A stretch of 64,000 nucleotides of DNA. Source: Chondromyces crocatus. Its GTDB lineage: Bacteria > Myxococcota_A > Polyangia > Polyangiales > Polyangiaceae. Below are positions 8,807 to 16,006 of this stretch, piece after piece. Position numbers and translations under genes: made by a program. The stretch spans positions 7,929,001 to 7,993,000 of the forward strand of contig NZ_CP012159.1 in NCBI RefSeq assembly GCF_001189295.1, written 5' to 3'. Position 1 is the first letter of the stretch, and each line of letters opens with the position of its first letter. Below the pieces are notes generated by a model. The model did not search any database, was not told the origin of the DNA, and saw nothing but the letters and a program-made list of their open reading frames with translations.

Positions 8807-9547
8807 CTAGTTCGGGATGGACTGATACTGCTCGCGAACGACGACTTTCTGGCCCAGGTTCGTCGCGCTCAGCTGGACGCGGTAGTCGGAGAACCGAAAC
8901 TCTGACGAGACGCGCCGCAGGGCGCCTCCCTTCAGGTAGTCCGCATCCGCGACACCACTCTCCAGAGCGGGGGGGCCCACCATGGCCGAAAGCGACGCTC
9001 GCCGTGCTTCGACGAGATCGGTGGCCGCCTCGGCCGAGAGCTGGCTGCGCGAAGCGTCGACGGCGATGAGCCGAGCGTGACCATCGAAGAAGAGCATCAA
9101 GCCATCGACAGCGCCGGGATGTGCGGGCGATGCGGCAGCATCCCCCTCGACGACGAGCGCAGCCGCGGGGACGTCAGCGCAGCGCAGCGCAGCTCCCCGC
9201 TTGGCTGGCTCGCAGCGGATGCCGTGATCCGCTGCCCATCGCGCGACATCGTCACGCGTGGTCGCATCGAGCAAGAAGCCGAGCGCCGGACGAGACGACG
9301 CCCGTTCCGCAGTTCGCACGGAAGCGAGCACCTGGGCGCGAAGCTGCTCCTGCTCGGCAGGGGAAAGCTTCAAGTCCATCCCGACCGGACAGCCCGGTGC
9401 GCCTCGCAGGAATGCGAGGAGCGGACGGCCGTGCTTCGTGTGGGCGAAACCGATGAGAGCGACGGCCAGCAAGGTGAAGCCGAGCACTCCGGCGAACACC
9501 CAGCGCGCCTGCCGCAATGTCGAGACGACGCGACCCGTGGCGCTCAT
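8807..9547 (-). CDS. membrane-anchored protein of unknown function
   Basis: A 246-residue protein that I do not recognise. It has a short cytoplasmic head, one transmembrane segment near residues 15-38 (WVFAGVLGFTLLAVALIGF), a segment with Cys (GAPGCPVGMD), and a soluble domain of about 190 residues predicted outside the membrane. The ATG at 9547 is chosen because it lies 8 bp downstream of the globin-like lipoprotein gene's stop, suggesting cotranscription; an open frame reaches 9640 but would overlap that gene. The C-terminal half has alternating hydrophobic strands (GALRRVSSEFRFSDYRVQ). Confidence 0.75.
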   Translation of the reverse strand: MSATGRVVSTLRQARWVFAGVLGFTLLAVALIGFAHTKHGRPLLAFLRGAPGCPVGMDLKLSPAEQEQLRAQVLASVRTAERASSRPALGFLLDATTRDDVARWAADHGIRCEPAKRGAALRCADVPAAALVVEGDAAASPAHPGAVDGLMLFFDGHARLIAVDASRSQLSAEAATDLVEARRASLSAMVGPPALESGVADADYLKGGALRRVSSEFRFSDYRVQLSATNLGQKVVVREQYQSIPN

Positions 9548-9554
9548 CTCCTGC

Positions 9555-10130
9555 TCACTGCCCGATGATGGTGTTGGCGAAAGCGGGATCCACGAGAGGC
9601 GGAGCGAAGCACTCGTTGATGTGCTCCTCGGGCACACCATTGTCCTGCAAGACCCCGGCGATCAGGGCGATGAAGGCGTCGTACTCCTCCTGGGTGATGT
9701 TCATCCCGGCGTGCGCAGCCTGCATCGTGGGACCTGTGTAGGCGTCCGCCGTGCAGCCATAGGCATCCGAGATGAAGTTGGCGAGGCTCTCCTTGAAGGC
9801 GTCCACCGCGTCCGCTCCCATCGCAACGAGGGGCTGGAAATCGGCCTCGAACATCGGATCGGTCGCAGCTCTATCGGTGATCTGCGATGCCACCGCCGGC
9901 ACTGCAGCGCCATAGGTCGTGCAGACGTCGACCGGACACCCTTCCTCCGTATCGGTCGTCGTGGTGGTCGTGGTGGTCGTCGTGGTGGTCGTGGTGGTCG
10001 TCGTGGTGGTCGTCGTGGTGGTCGTCGTTCCACCATCGCCACCATCATCCCCGCCACAGCCGGGTGCCGCTGCACAGACGACAGCGAACGAGAACAGGCT
10101 CACCAGCGCCGCAAGGTGATTGCGCATCAT
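9555..10130 (-). CDS. lipid-anchored truncated-haemoglobin-like protein with poly-Thr linker
   Basis: A 191-residue exported protein. The signal peptide ends around AAPGC (Cys25; lipobox imperfect because of Pro at -2). Then come GGDDGGDGG and 25 consecutive Thr residues (35-59). The folded part (about 70-191) resembles group I truncated globins: TYGAAVPAVASQITDRAATDPMF matches the family opening, and YTGPTMQAAHAGMNITQEEYDAF matches the F-helix region, with His140 as proximal-haem-ligand candidate. The usual B10 Tyr is not evident. Haem binding is inferred. ATG-ATG at 10130 follows GGAGGT and GGAG. The gene is followed at 8 bp by the unknown membrane protein, and Fur-like sites lie about 200-290 bp upstream. 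Confidence 0.75.
   Translation of the reverse strand: MMRNHLAALVSLFSFAVVCAAAPGCGGDDGGDGGTTTTTTTTTTTTTTTTTTTTTTTTTDTEEGCPVDVCTTYGAAVPAVASQITDRAATDPMFEADFQPLVAMGADAVDAFKESLANFISDAYGCTADAYTGPTMQAAHAGMNITQEEYDAFIALIAGVLQDNGVPEEHINECFAPPLVDPAFANTIIGQ
9954..10028. repeat. ACC/ACG trinucleotide microsatellite encoding Thr x25
   Basis: Seventy-five bases made only of ACC and ACG codons (minus strand), alternating irregularly. Unit changes of 3 bp would alter linker length without breaking the frame. Confidence 0.95.
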
Positions 10131-10196
10131 CTCCGGAAACCTCCAGTATCGTTATCTTGATCAAGAAATCACGTCCCCCGAAGGAAACGCGCTTCA

Positions 10197-10213
10197 ACCT
10201 ATAGGTCACCTAT
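10197..10213. promoter_or_regulatory. overlapping palindromes upstream of globin gene
   Basis: ACCTATAGGT (10197-10206) and ATAGGTCACCTAT (10201-10213) are perfect inverted repeats sharing six bases. They lie about 70 bp upstream of the globin-like gene start, so a repressor or activator site is possible. The regulator is unknown. Confidence 0.4.
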
Positions 10214-10324
10214 CAATCCCCCGACAGATCTCGCCGAGTCATTTCTCGATGAACTCCCTGTTTCACCACCGCTCTACCCTTGATGTATTTCTGAAGAGAC
10301 CAGGCCCCGAATCAGTTGCCTGCT

Positions 10325-10343
10325 GATATCGACTATCATCAAC
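10325..10343. promoter_or_regulatory. Fur box candidate 1
   Basis: The complement, GTTGATGATAGTCGATATC, matches 14 of 19 positions of the classic Fur consensus GATAATGATAATCATTATC. It shares its TATCATCAAC half with candidate 2, 80 bp away. Fur represses iron-related genes when iron is plentiful. Confidence 0.5.
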
Positions 10344-10404
10344 ACTCCCAGCAAAGCCCCACGCTGGATAACTTGAACCTGGCAACCATTTGCCCCCCTC
10401 AATA

Positions 10405-10423
10405 GAAAACGATTATCATCAAC
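10405..10423. promoter_or_regulatory. Fur box candidate 2
   Basis: The complement, GTTGATGATAATCGTTTTC, matches 15 of 19 positions of the Fur consensus. It could serve the globin gene on the minus strand, the cytochrome gene on the plus strand, or an unannotated transcript in the gap. Confidence 0.55.
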
Positions 10424-10509
10424 CCATGCTCGAAGGTTCATCCACGAAATCAGCTCACCTCGTGGGGCATGCAAAAGAAGCCGCTGCGGTCCATTGCGTC
10501 GTAATGTGA

Positions 10510-10550
10510 CACCACGCGCTCATTGCACCTCTTGTGCTCGGCACGTGGTG
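10510..10550 (+). other. nested stem-loop, possible RNA 3' end
   Basis: CACCACG (10510-10516) pairs with CGTGGTG (10544-10550), and inside it GCAC pairs with GTGC around a CTCTT loop. AAAGGG follows, with no T run. It may be a terminator or structured part of a small RNA or the cytochrome leader. Confidence 0.3.
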
Positions 10551-10831
10551 AAAGGGCTCCATCACCGTGCAAAACTCGCACAGCGGCCCAGCGTGGCTCC
10601 CGCAGCAGGGCGACCGATGCCTCCAGGTGCGCTACACAACGCCTCCTGATGCATCGCGTAATGCTTCGGTGATGATCGGCCGGGGTCAGAGGCCCGGCGA
10701 TGAGGTCCCTGCCTCGCCACGAGACGCCACGCTTTCACGATCACGCAAGGGTAGGGATGTCGGAAACCGAGCAGACGCTGGGCGTTACCGTCATCTTGGA
10801 CTACGGTGGCAACGAAAGCACCGGGAGATCG

Positions 10832-12178
10832 ATGGGAAGGCGATGGACTGCAGCGCTCCTGCTGTTCAGCAGCGCATGTGACGGTGGTGACCAACCAGCC
10901 CCGGAGTACCTCGACGCAGAGGCCCTTCTGGACCCGCAGTCGTGTGCGTCATGTCACCCGGCTCAGATGCGCGAGTGGTCGGGCAGCATGCACGCCTATG
11001 CGAGCGACGATCCGGTCTTCCTCGCGCTGAACGCCCGAGGGCAGCGCGAGACGGGTGGCGAGCTCGGCAACTTCTGCGTTCAGTGTCACGCCCCCATGGC
11101 GGTGCTGTCGGGCGCGACGACCGACGGGCTCAACCTGCAGGAGCTGCCCCAGCACCAGAAGGGAATCACCTGCTATTTCTGCCACAGCGTCGACGCGGTG
11201 CTGGGCACCCACAACAACCCGCTCCGCCTCGCGAACGATGGGGTGATGCGGGGTGGCATCCCTGATCCGATCGCGGCCGCGCCGCACCGCTCGGCCTACT
11301 CGCCACTGCACGATCGGAAGAATCCCGCGTCGGCGGACCTCTGTGGATCCTGCCACGATGTGGTGACGCCTGCTGGCGTGTTCCTGGAGCGGACCTATGC
11401 GGAATGGCAGGCGTCCCTCTTCGCCAAGCCAGGGCGCACGACCCAGCTCACGTGCGGCCAGTGCCACATGGAAGGGCGGGAGGGCCCGGCCTCGACGGTC
11501 GCGGGTTCGCCGATGCGCTTGCTGCACGATCACGCGGCCCCTGCAGTCGACGTGGCGATGATCCCCTTCCCCGAGCGAGAGACCCAGCGCGCGCTGGTCC
11601 AGAACGCGCTCGACAAGTCGCTGCTCGCCTCGCTCTGCGTCCGTCCCCTGGCCGGCGGCGTGGAAGCGGTGCTCTCCCTCGACAATGCGTTCGGCGGGCA
11701 CGCTTTCACGAGCGGCGCCGCGCACAACCGGCGTGCCTGGGCCGAGGTGGTCGCCTACGCCGGCGGGCAGGTGATCTACGAGAGCGGCGTGATCCCGCAA
11801 GGCCAGCCGGTTGCGGCGAGCACGGACCCCGATCTGTGGCGGATCCAGGAAGACGCCGTCGATGCCCAGGGTAACAAGACCTACATGTTCTGGGACATCG
11901 CCCGGACGACGAACACGCTGCTGCCTCCAGCGGTCACCAACGACCCGACGGATCCAGCGTTCTACCACCAGGTGGAGAAGACCTACCGCATCCCCAACGT
12001 GATCCCGGACCGGATCACGGTGCGCGTCCACATCCGGCCGATGGACTTCGATCTGATCGACACGCTGGTGGAGAGCGGCGATCTCGACCCCGCGATCCGA
12101 AGTGAGCTCCCGACGTTCACCCTGCGCAACACGGAGGTCACGTGGACCCCGGACCGCGGGTTCGTCTGCGTGCCCTGA
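10832..12178 (+). CDS. pentahaem c-type cytochrome lipoprotein (cytochrome c554-like)
   Basis: A 448-residue lipoprotein. The ATG at 10832 is chosen because GGAGA lies six bases upstream and it gives a compact signal peptide ending in the lipobox LFSSAC (Cys16). The frame is open back to 10700. Five CxxCH haem-c attachment motifs are seen at residues 38-42 (CASCH), 82-86 (CVQCH), 114-118 (CYFCH), 171-175 (CGSCH) and 208-212 (CGQCH). The remaining 230 residues contain no haem motif and look beta-rich. Family knowledge suggests periplasmic or surface electron transfer; the redox partner is not visible here. It is convergent with the YtkA-like gene. Confidence 0.88.
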   Translation: MGRRWTAALLLFSSACDGGDQPAPEYLDAEALLDPQSCASCHPAQMREWSGSMHAYASDDPVFLALNARGQRETGGELGNFCVQCHAPMAVLSGATTDGLNLQELPQHQKGITCYFCHSVDAVLGTHNNPLRLANDGVMRGGIPDPIAAAPHRSAYSPLHDRKNPASADLCGSCHDVVTPAGVFLERTYAEWQASLFAKPGRTTQLTCGQCHMEGREGPASTVAGSPMRLLHDHAAPAVDVAMIPFPERETQRALVQNALDKSLLASLCVRPLAGGVEAVLSLDNAFGGHAFTSGAAHNRRAWAEVVAYAGGQVIYESGVIPQGQPVAASTDPDLWRIQEDAVDAQGNKTYMFWDIARTTNTLLPPAVTNDPTDPAFYHQVEKTYRIPNVIPDRITVRVHIRPMDFDLIDTLVESGDLDPAIRSELPTFTLRNTEVTWTPDRGFVCVP

Positions 12179-12189
12179 TTCACACGGCA

Positions 12190-12203
12190 GGGGCACGCGC
12201 CCC
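12190..12203. terminator. short GC hairpin between convergent genes
   Basis: GGGGC and GCCCC flank an ACGC loop just after the cytochrome stop, in the 87-bp convergent gap. No T tract follows, so intrinsic termination is uncertain. Confidence 0.3.
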
Positions 12204-12265
12204 CCGCCGCCCCGGGGAGACGCTCGAAGGAGCCCGGCGGAGATGCCAGGCCTCTGCGTGAGGGA

Positions 12266-12784
12266 TCAGCCCTCGACGCAGAAACCGAGGACGAAGCTCT
12301 CGGTCTCGCCGGTGGCGAGGGCGGCGGCGATGGTCACCTCCCAGTAGCCCGCCATGCTGAAGTCGATCGCCGACGCCTGGAACTCCCCGGCCTCGCCGGT
12401 CTCGCTCACCGTCGGAGGTTGCGGGCTGCCGTGGCCATGGTCGGGCATCCGGGGGGTGACGGTCACGGTCGCACCCGTCACGCCTGCCCCCGTGTCGTCG
12501 GTGATCACGAAGGTCCAGGTGTTCTCCCCCTTCACGGGCGGTGCAGGTGAGGCCTGCTGCAGGCGGAGGGTGTGGGCGCCCGACGTCGACGGCACCTCCA
12601 TCCCGGCGCTGTAGTGATCGCCGCGCGTCTCTCCTTCGCACACGCCCTCGTGGCCGTGCGTGGTGGTCGTGGTCGCGCCATCCTCGTCACCACCGTCACA
12701 CCCGGACCCGAACGCCATCAGCGCCGCGACCAGCACCATCACGCCGCGCCGCGAGACGCTCCCGAACATCCCCGCATGCTCCAT
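12266..12784 (-). CDS. YtkA-like domain lipoprotein
   Basis: A 172-residue lipoprotein. The signal peptide runs to the lipobox-like AFGSGC (Cys29), followed by an acidic stretch, a short run of five Thr, and HGHEG. The body resembles YtkA-like/FixH-type Ig-fold domains: NTWTFVITDDTGAGVTGATV, then PRMPDHGHGS and GYWEVTIAA. The MPxHGH motif is typical of this family, which is often found near copper or cytochrome oxidase assembly genes. Here the gene follows a DUF1592/DUF1552 pair on the same strand with a 35-bp gap, so cotranscription is likely. An open frame continues upstream to 13258, but that part is an overlap shadow. Confidence 0.78.
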   Translation of the reverse strand: MEHAGMFGSVSRRGVMVLVAALMAFGSGCDGGDEDGATTTTTHGHEGVCEGETRGDHYSAGMEVPSTSGAHTLRLQQASPAPPVKGENTWTFVITDDTGAGVTGATVTVTPRMPDHGHGSPQPPTVSETGEAGEFQASAIDFSMAGYWEVTIAAALATGETESFVLGFCVEG

Positions 12785-12819
12785 CGGGCCAGCATAGCGC
12801 ACGACCCGGACGGGGGGGA

Positions 12820-14166
12820 TCACACGCCGAGGCCGGGCAGCTTTCCGGTGCAGTAGTCGGGGTTGCCGAACGTCGTCACATCGACGTCCATCGCGTTGCA
12901 GAGCGCGACGAGCAGGTCGTTGTGGAAGTTTCCCTGGTAGCGCAGGTAGCGCCCCATCTCCAGCGCGCCGCCTGCGCCTCCGGCGAGCACATAAGGCATG
13001 TCGCGCCGGCTGTGGGTCTGGCCGACGGCGATGTCGGTGCACCAGAGGATGAGGGTGTTGTCGAGCAGGGTTCCGGCGCCCTCGGGCACGCTGGCGAGCT
13101 TGTCGAGGAGGTACGCGAGCTGCTCGGCGTGCCACTTTCCGATGTTGATCAGGTGCTGGGCCCTGGTCGCGTCGTTCAAGCCGGAGTGGGAGAGCTGGTG
13201 GTGGGTCTCGTTCTGGCCCAGCCAGGTGAACACCTTCCCTGCCTGGGTCGAGGCCCACTGCAAGCTGGCGATGCGGGTGAGGTCGCAGGCCAGCGCCATG
13301 ACGAGCAGATCGATCTGGAGCCGCGCAAGCTCCGGGTAGTTGTCGTTGACGTAGGTCTCCGGGACGTCGCCCAGGGTGGGGACGGCACAGCTCCCTCCGA
13401 CGGTCCCCGTGGCGTCGAGGCGCTTCTCGATCTCGGCGAGGGCGCCCAGGTGGTTGTGGAGCTTCTCGCGATCGCCGCTGCCCAGGCGGCTCTGGAGCGC
13501 GTGGTAGTCGCCCATCACGGTGTCGAGGACGCGCCGCCGGTGGGCACGCTTCCGGGCGAGGCTCTCGGGGTCGGCGGCGAGATCGGCGAAGAGCCGGTCG
13601 AAGGTGACCCGCGGGTCGTCTTCGGGGGGGACTGGCTGGCCGGGGCCCAGGTACGAGACGCGCGAGGAGACGTTGGCGTTCTGCACCTGCACGCCGAGTT
13701 CGAGCGAGCCGAGCTTGGTGGTCTGGCCGAGCTCTTTGGCAAGGAACTGGTCGAGCGAGATGCCGCCACCCCAGCCAACCTTCGCGTTCGGGTTGCAGGC
13801 GTAGGGGAACAGGTCGCCCACCTGGAGTTCCGTGCCCGTGAGGGCGTGACCGATGCCCTGCTGATGGGGATCGCCAGGGCCGTGGTGCGCCGACTCCATG
13901 TCGATGCCTTCGAGGACGAGGAGTCGATCCTTGAAGGAGGTGAGCGGGTCGAGGATCTCACCCAGCGCGAAGCTCGTCTCGTTGCCACGAGGGGCCCAGG
14001 CGTTCTTGACCGTTCCGAGCCCCGTGAAGAAGACGATGAAGCGCTTCGGAAAGGACGCCGCCGAGGCGGACCGGGACATCGCGTCGAGGAACGGTAGCCC
14101 CAGCGCGACGCCACCGGCCCCCCGGAGGAGCGCGCGGCGGCTCAGCACGCGGCGGGTGGCGCTCAC
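12820..14166 (-). CDS. DUF1552 family protein, Tat-exported
   Basis: A 448-residue protein of the DUF1552 family. The N-terminus carries a twin-arginine signal (LSRRALLRGAGG, then an Ala-rich hydrophobic stretch ending SASA). The family body is recognisable: FIVFFTGLGTVKNAWAP, SAHHGPGDPHQQGIGHALTG and QFLAKEL. The start codon overlaps the stop of the DUF1592 gene by four bases (ATGA), so the two are translationally coupled. In planctomycetes and myxobacteria these families are commonly adjacent; their biochemical role is unknown. The product is expected in the periplasm, folded before export. Confidence 0.9.
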   Translation of the reverse strand: MSATRRVLSRRALLRGAGGVALGLPFLDAMSRSASAASFPKRFIVFFTGLGTVKNAWAPRGNETSFALGEILDPLTSFKDRLLVLEGIDMESAHHGPGDPHQQGIGHALTGTELQVGDLFPYACNPNAKVGWGGGISLDQFLAKELGQTTKLGSLELGVQVQNANVSSRVSYLGPGQPVPPEDDPRVTFDRLFADLAADPESLARKRAHRRRVLDTVMGDYHALQSRLGSGDREKLHNHLGALAEIEKRLDATGTVGGSCAVPTLGDVPETYVNDNYPELARLQIDLLVMALACDLTRIASLQWASTQAGKVFTWLGQNETHHQLSHSGLNDATRAQHLINIGKWHAEQLAYLLDKLASVPEGAGTLLDNTLILWCTDIAVGQTHSRRDMPYVLAGGAGGALEMGRYLRYQGNFHNDLLVALCNAMDVDVTTFGNPDYCTGKLPGLGV

Positions 14167-15830
14167 GGCTCACCCCCTTGCCTTCGGTAGCGGAAGGCGT
14201 CCGTCTGCGTCAGGCCCACGAGCAAGGCCTGGATGCTGTGGCCCGAGCGCCTGAAGGTGTCCCCGAGCTGGTCGAGGCTACACTGGTCTTCTTCTTTCTC
14301 CGCGCGTCCGTACCCGTACCGAAACCACTGGCTCACGACGCACGCGCGGACCTGCGCGCTCCGGGCGAGGTGGGTCGAGAGTTCGATGGCGCCGTCGAAG
14401 CTCCCGTTCGCCTCGGTCCGGCTGATGTTCCCCGTGGCGTCCACCGGGAGCCCTTGATCCAGATCACGCCACTGGCCGATGCCGTCGTAGTGCTCGAACG
14501 TGTACCCGATGGGGTCCATCAGCGCGTGGCAGCCAGAGCACACCGTGTCTTCCCGGTGCTGGGCGAAGCGCTCCCGGGTGGTGACGCCGAGTTGCACCTC
14601 GGGGACGGTGATGGGGAGGTTCGCGGGGGGCGGAGGGATGAGGTCGCAGAGCAGGCGCTCACGAACGAACTTGCCCCGATGGATGGGCGACGACTGGTTG
14701 GGCTTGGACTGGGTCGCGAGCACGCTGGCGTGCGTCAAGACGCCCGCACGGTGGGCGGGATCGAGCTCGACCCGCTCGAACGCCGTCCCCGTGGGGCCGG
14801 ACACGCCGTAGAACGCGGCGAGCTCCGCATTCATGAAGCTGAAAGGCGCCGTGAGCAGGGTGGTGAGGCTCCCGCCGGGCTCGTCGAACACCACGTGCTC
14901 GACGAACGCCTCGGTCTCGGCCATCCAGAGAGGCCTCAGCGCGCTGTCGTACGCAGGGTACGTCTTCTGATCCTTGGTCATCAGGTCGACGTGCTTCAGC
15001 TCGAGCCACTGCCGGTGAAACTCCAGGACGGCCTCACGAGCGCGCGGATCGTGCAGCATGCGCTCGGCCGCGACCCGGATCTCTTCCGGGGTGCCGAGCC
15101 GTCCCGCTTCGGCGTCGTCGAGCAGCGCGTCGTCGGGCATCGACGACCAGAGCAGGTACGACAGGCGCGACGCGATCTCGTAGTGCGAGAGCTGAACGAC
15201 GCCCTGCGCGACCGGGTCGGGCATCCCCAGCTCGACGCGGTAAAGGAAGTGGGGCGACTGCAGCATCGCCTGGATGATCAGCTCGACACCGATGACACCG
15301 CCGTAGTCGTCTCGCCCCCAGTCGAACAGCGTGGCGAAGCGTTTCACCTCGTCCGCATCGAGCGGGCGACGGAACGCGCGGCGTCCGAAGTCACGGATCC
15401 ACCGCTCCACGCAAGCGTCGGCTTCCGGGCGCGTCGGGTCGCACCCTGGCATCAGCCGGGTCAGGTGCTGGGCCGCCTGGGCTGCAAGCTTCTCGGCAGC
15501 CTTCATGTACTGCTCGGCCAGGCTCTGGGTGACCCCCAGGGCTGCAGCTTGGTTGTTGAAGCCGAGCACTTCTTCTTCGGGTGCAAACGACCGCGCTGGT
15601 TGCGTCTCGTCCCCGAGGAGATCGTGGACGGTGCGGTCGTACTCGAAGCGGGTCATCCGGCGGATGGGCGCCGTGCCTGGAGAGAGGCTGACGCATGCGG
15701 TGTCCACCGGAGGGGACGGCTCCGGGCTGCACGCGGTCGGCCCCAGGGCGACGGCGCTCACCGCAACGAGCCAGGATCCGAGCCTACCGCGGCCGTCTGG
15801 CCCCCTCCCTCGCCTCTCCGACAGCTCCAT
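14163..15830 (-). CDS. DUF1587/DUF1595/DUF1592/DUF1588/DUF1585 multidomain protein with one CxxCH
   Basis: A 555-residue exported protein with the usual domain order of the family: DUF1587 (IRRMTRFEYDRTVHDLLGD), DUF1595 (WIRDFGRRAFRRPLDADEV), DUF1592 (MLQSPHFLYRVELG, then EIASRLSYLLWSSMPDD), DUF1588 (QSSPIHRGKFVRERLLCDL) and DUF1585 (CVVSQWFRYGYGR). A single CSGCH motif in the DUF1588 part is a potential haem-c site. The signal peptide ends near GPTAC, an imperfect lipobox. It overlaps the DUF1552 gene by four bases. The function is not established; the pairing with a Tat-exported partner suggests a periplasmic complex. Confidence 0.9.
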   Translation of the reverse strand: MELSERRGRGPDGRGRLGSWLVAVSAVALGPTACSPEPSPPVDTACVSLSPGTAPIRRMTRFEYDRTVHDLLGDETQPARSFAPEEEVLGFNNQAAALGVTQSLAEQYMKAAEKLAAQAAQHLTRLMPGCDPTRPEADACVERWIRDFGRRAFRRPLDADEVKRFATLFDWGRDDYGGVIGVELIIQAMLQSPHFLYRVELGMPDPVAQGVVQLSHYEIASRLSYLLWSSMPDDALLDDAEAGRLGTPEEIRVAAERMLHDPRAREAVLEFHRQWLELKHVDLMTKDQKTYPAYDSALRPLWMAETEAFVEHVVFDEPGGSLTTLLTAPFSFMNAELAAFYGVSGPTGTAFERVELDPAHRAGVLTHASVLATQSKPNQSSPIHRGKFVRERLLCDLIPPPPANLPITVPEVQLGVTTRERFAQHREDTVCSGCHALMDPIGYTFEHYDGIGQWRDLDQGLPVDATGNISRTEANGSFDGAIELSTHLARSAQVRACVVSQWFRYGYGRAEKEEDQCSLDQLGDTFRRSGHSIQALLVGLTQTDAFRYRRQGGEP

Positions 15831-16006
15831 CTGCCTCGCCTCCCGCGACCGACGGGCTGCGTCGACGCTCCCGCGAGCGGGTCACCGGCGAAGCACACGT
15901 CCGTCCTCTGGGTGACGCCAAGGACTGCACGTCACGCCAGCGCGGACCGGAGCCTAACAGGACACCTGCCGGTGGTCGATCCCTGCATCGCGAAGGTTCC
16001 CGGGGC

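Larger units (their letters stand above)
10131..10831. other. gene-free, AT-richer interval between two haem-protein genes
   Basis: About 700 bp without a convincing reading frame. The part from 10140 to 10480 is visibly richer in A/T than the rest of the window. It holds overlapping palindromes (10197-10213), two Fur-box-like sites (10325-10343 and 10405-10423) and a nested hairpin (10510-10550). A CTTGATCAAG palindrome lies just upstream of the globin gene at 10156-10165. A short minus-strand frame at 10274-10474 overlaps both Fur-like sites and shows no family resemblance. Confidence 0.7.

Noticed and set aside
10156-10165. FNR-type site at the CTTGATCAAG palindrome upstream of the globin gene
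   Set aside because: The half-sites are adjacent instead of separated by four bases as in the FNR consensus, so only a generic palindrome can be claimed.
10274-10474. A 66-codon minus-strand frame in the Fur-box gap
   Set aside because: It overlaps both Fur-like sites, lacks a clear ribosome site and resembles no known small protein such as HemP.
12785-13258. Upstream extension of the YtkA-like lipoprotein frame
   Set aside because: The added residues are Arg/Pro-rich and antisense-like over the DUF1552 gene, and they would bury the signal peptide and lipobox.
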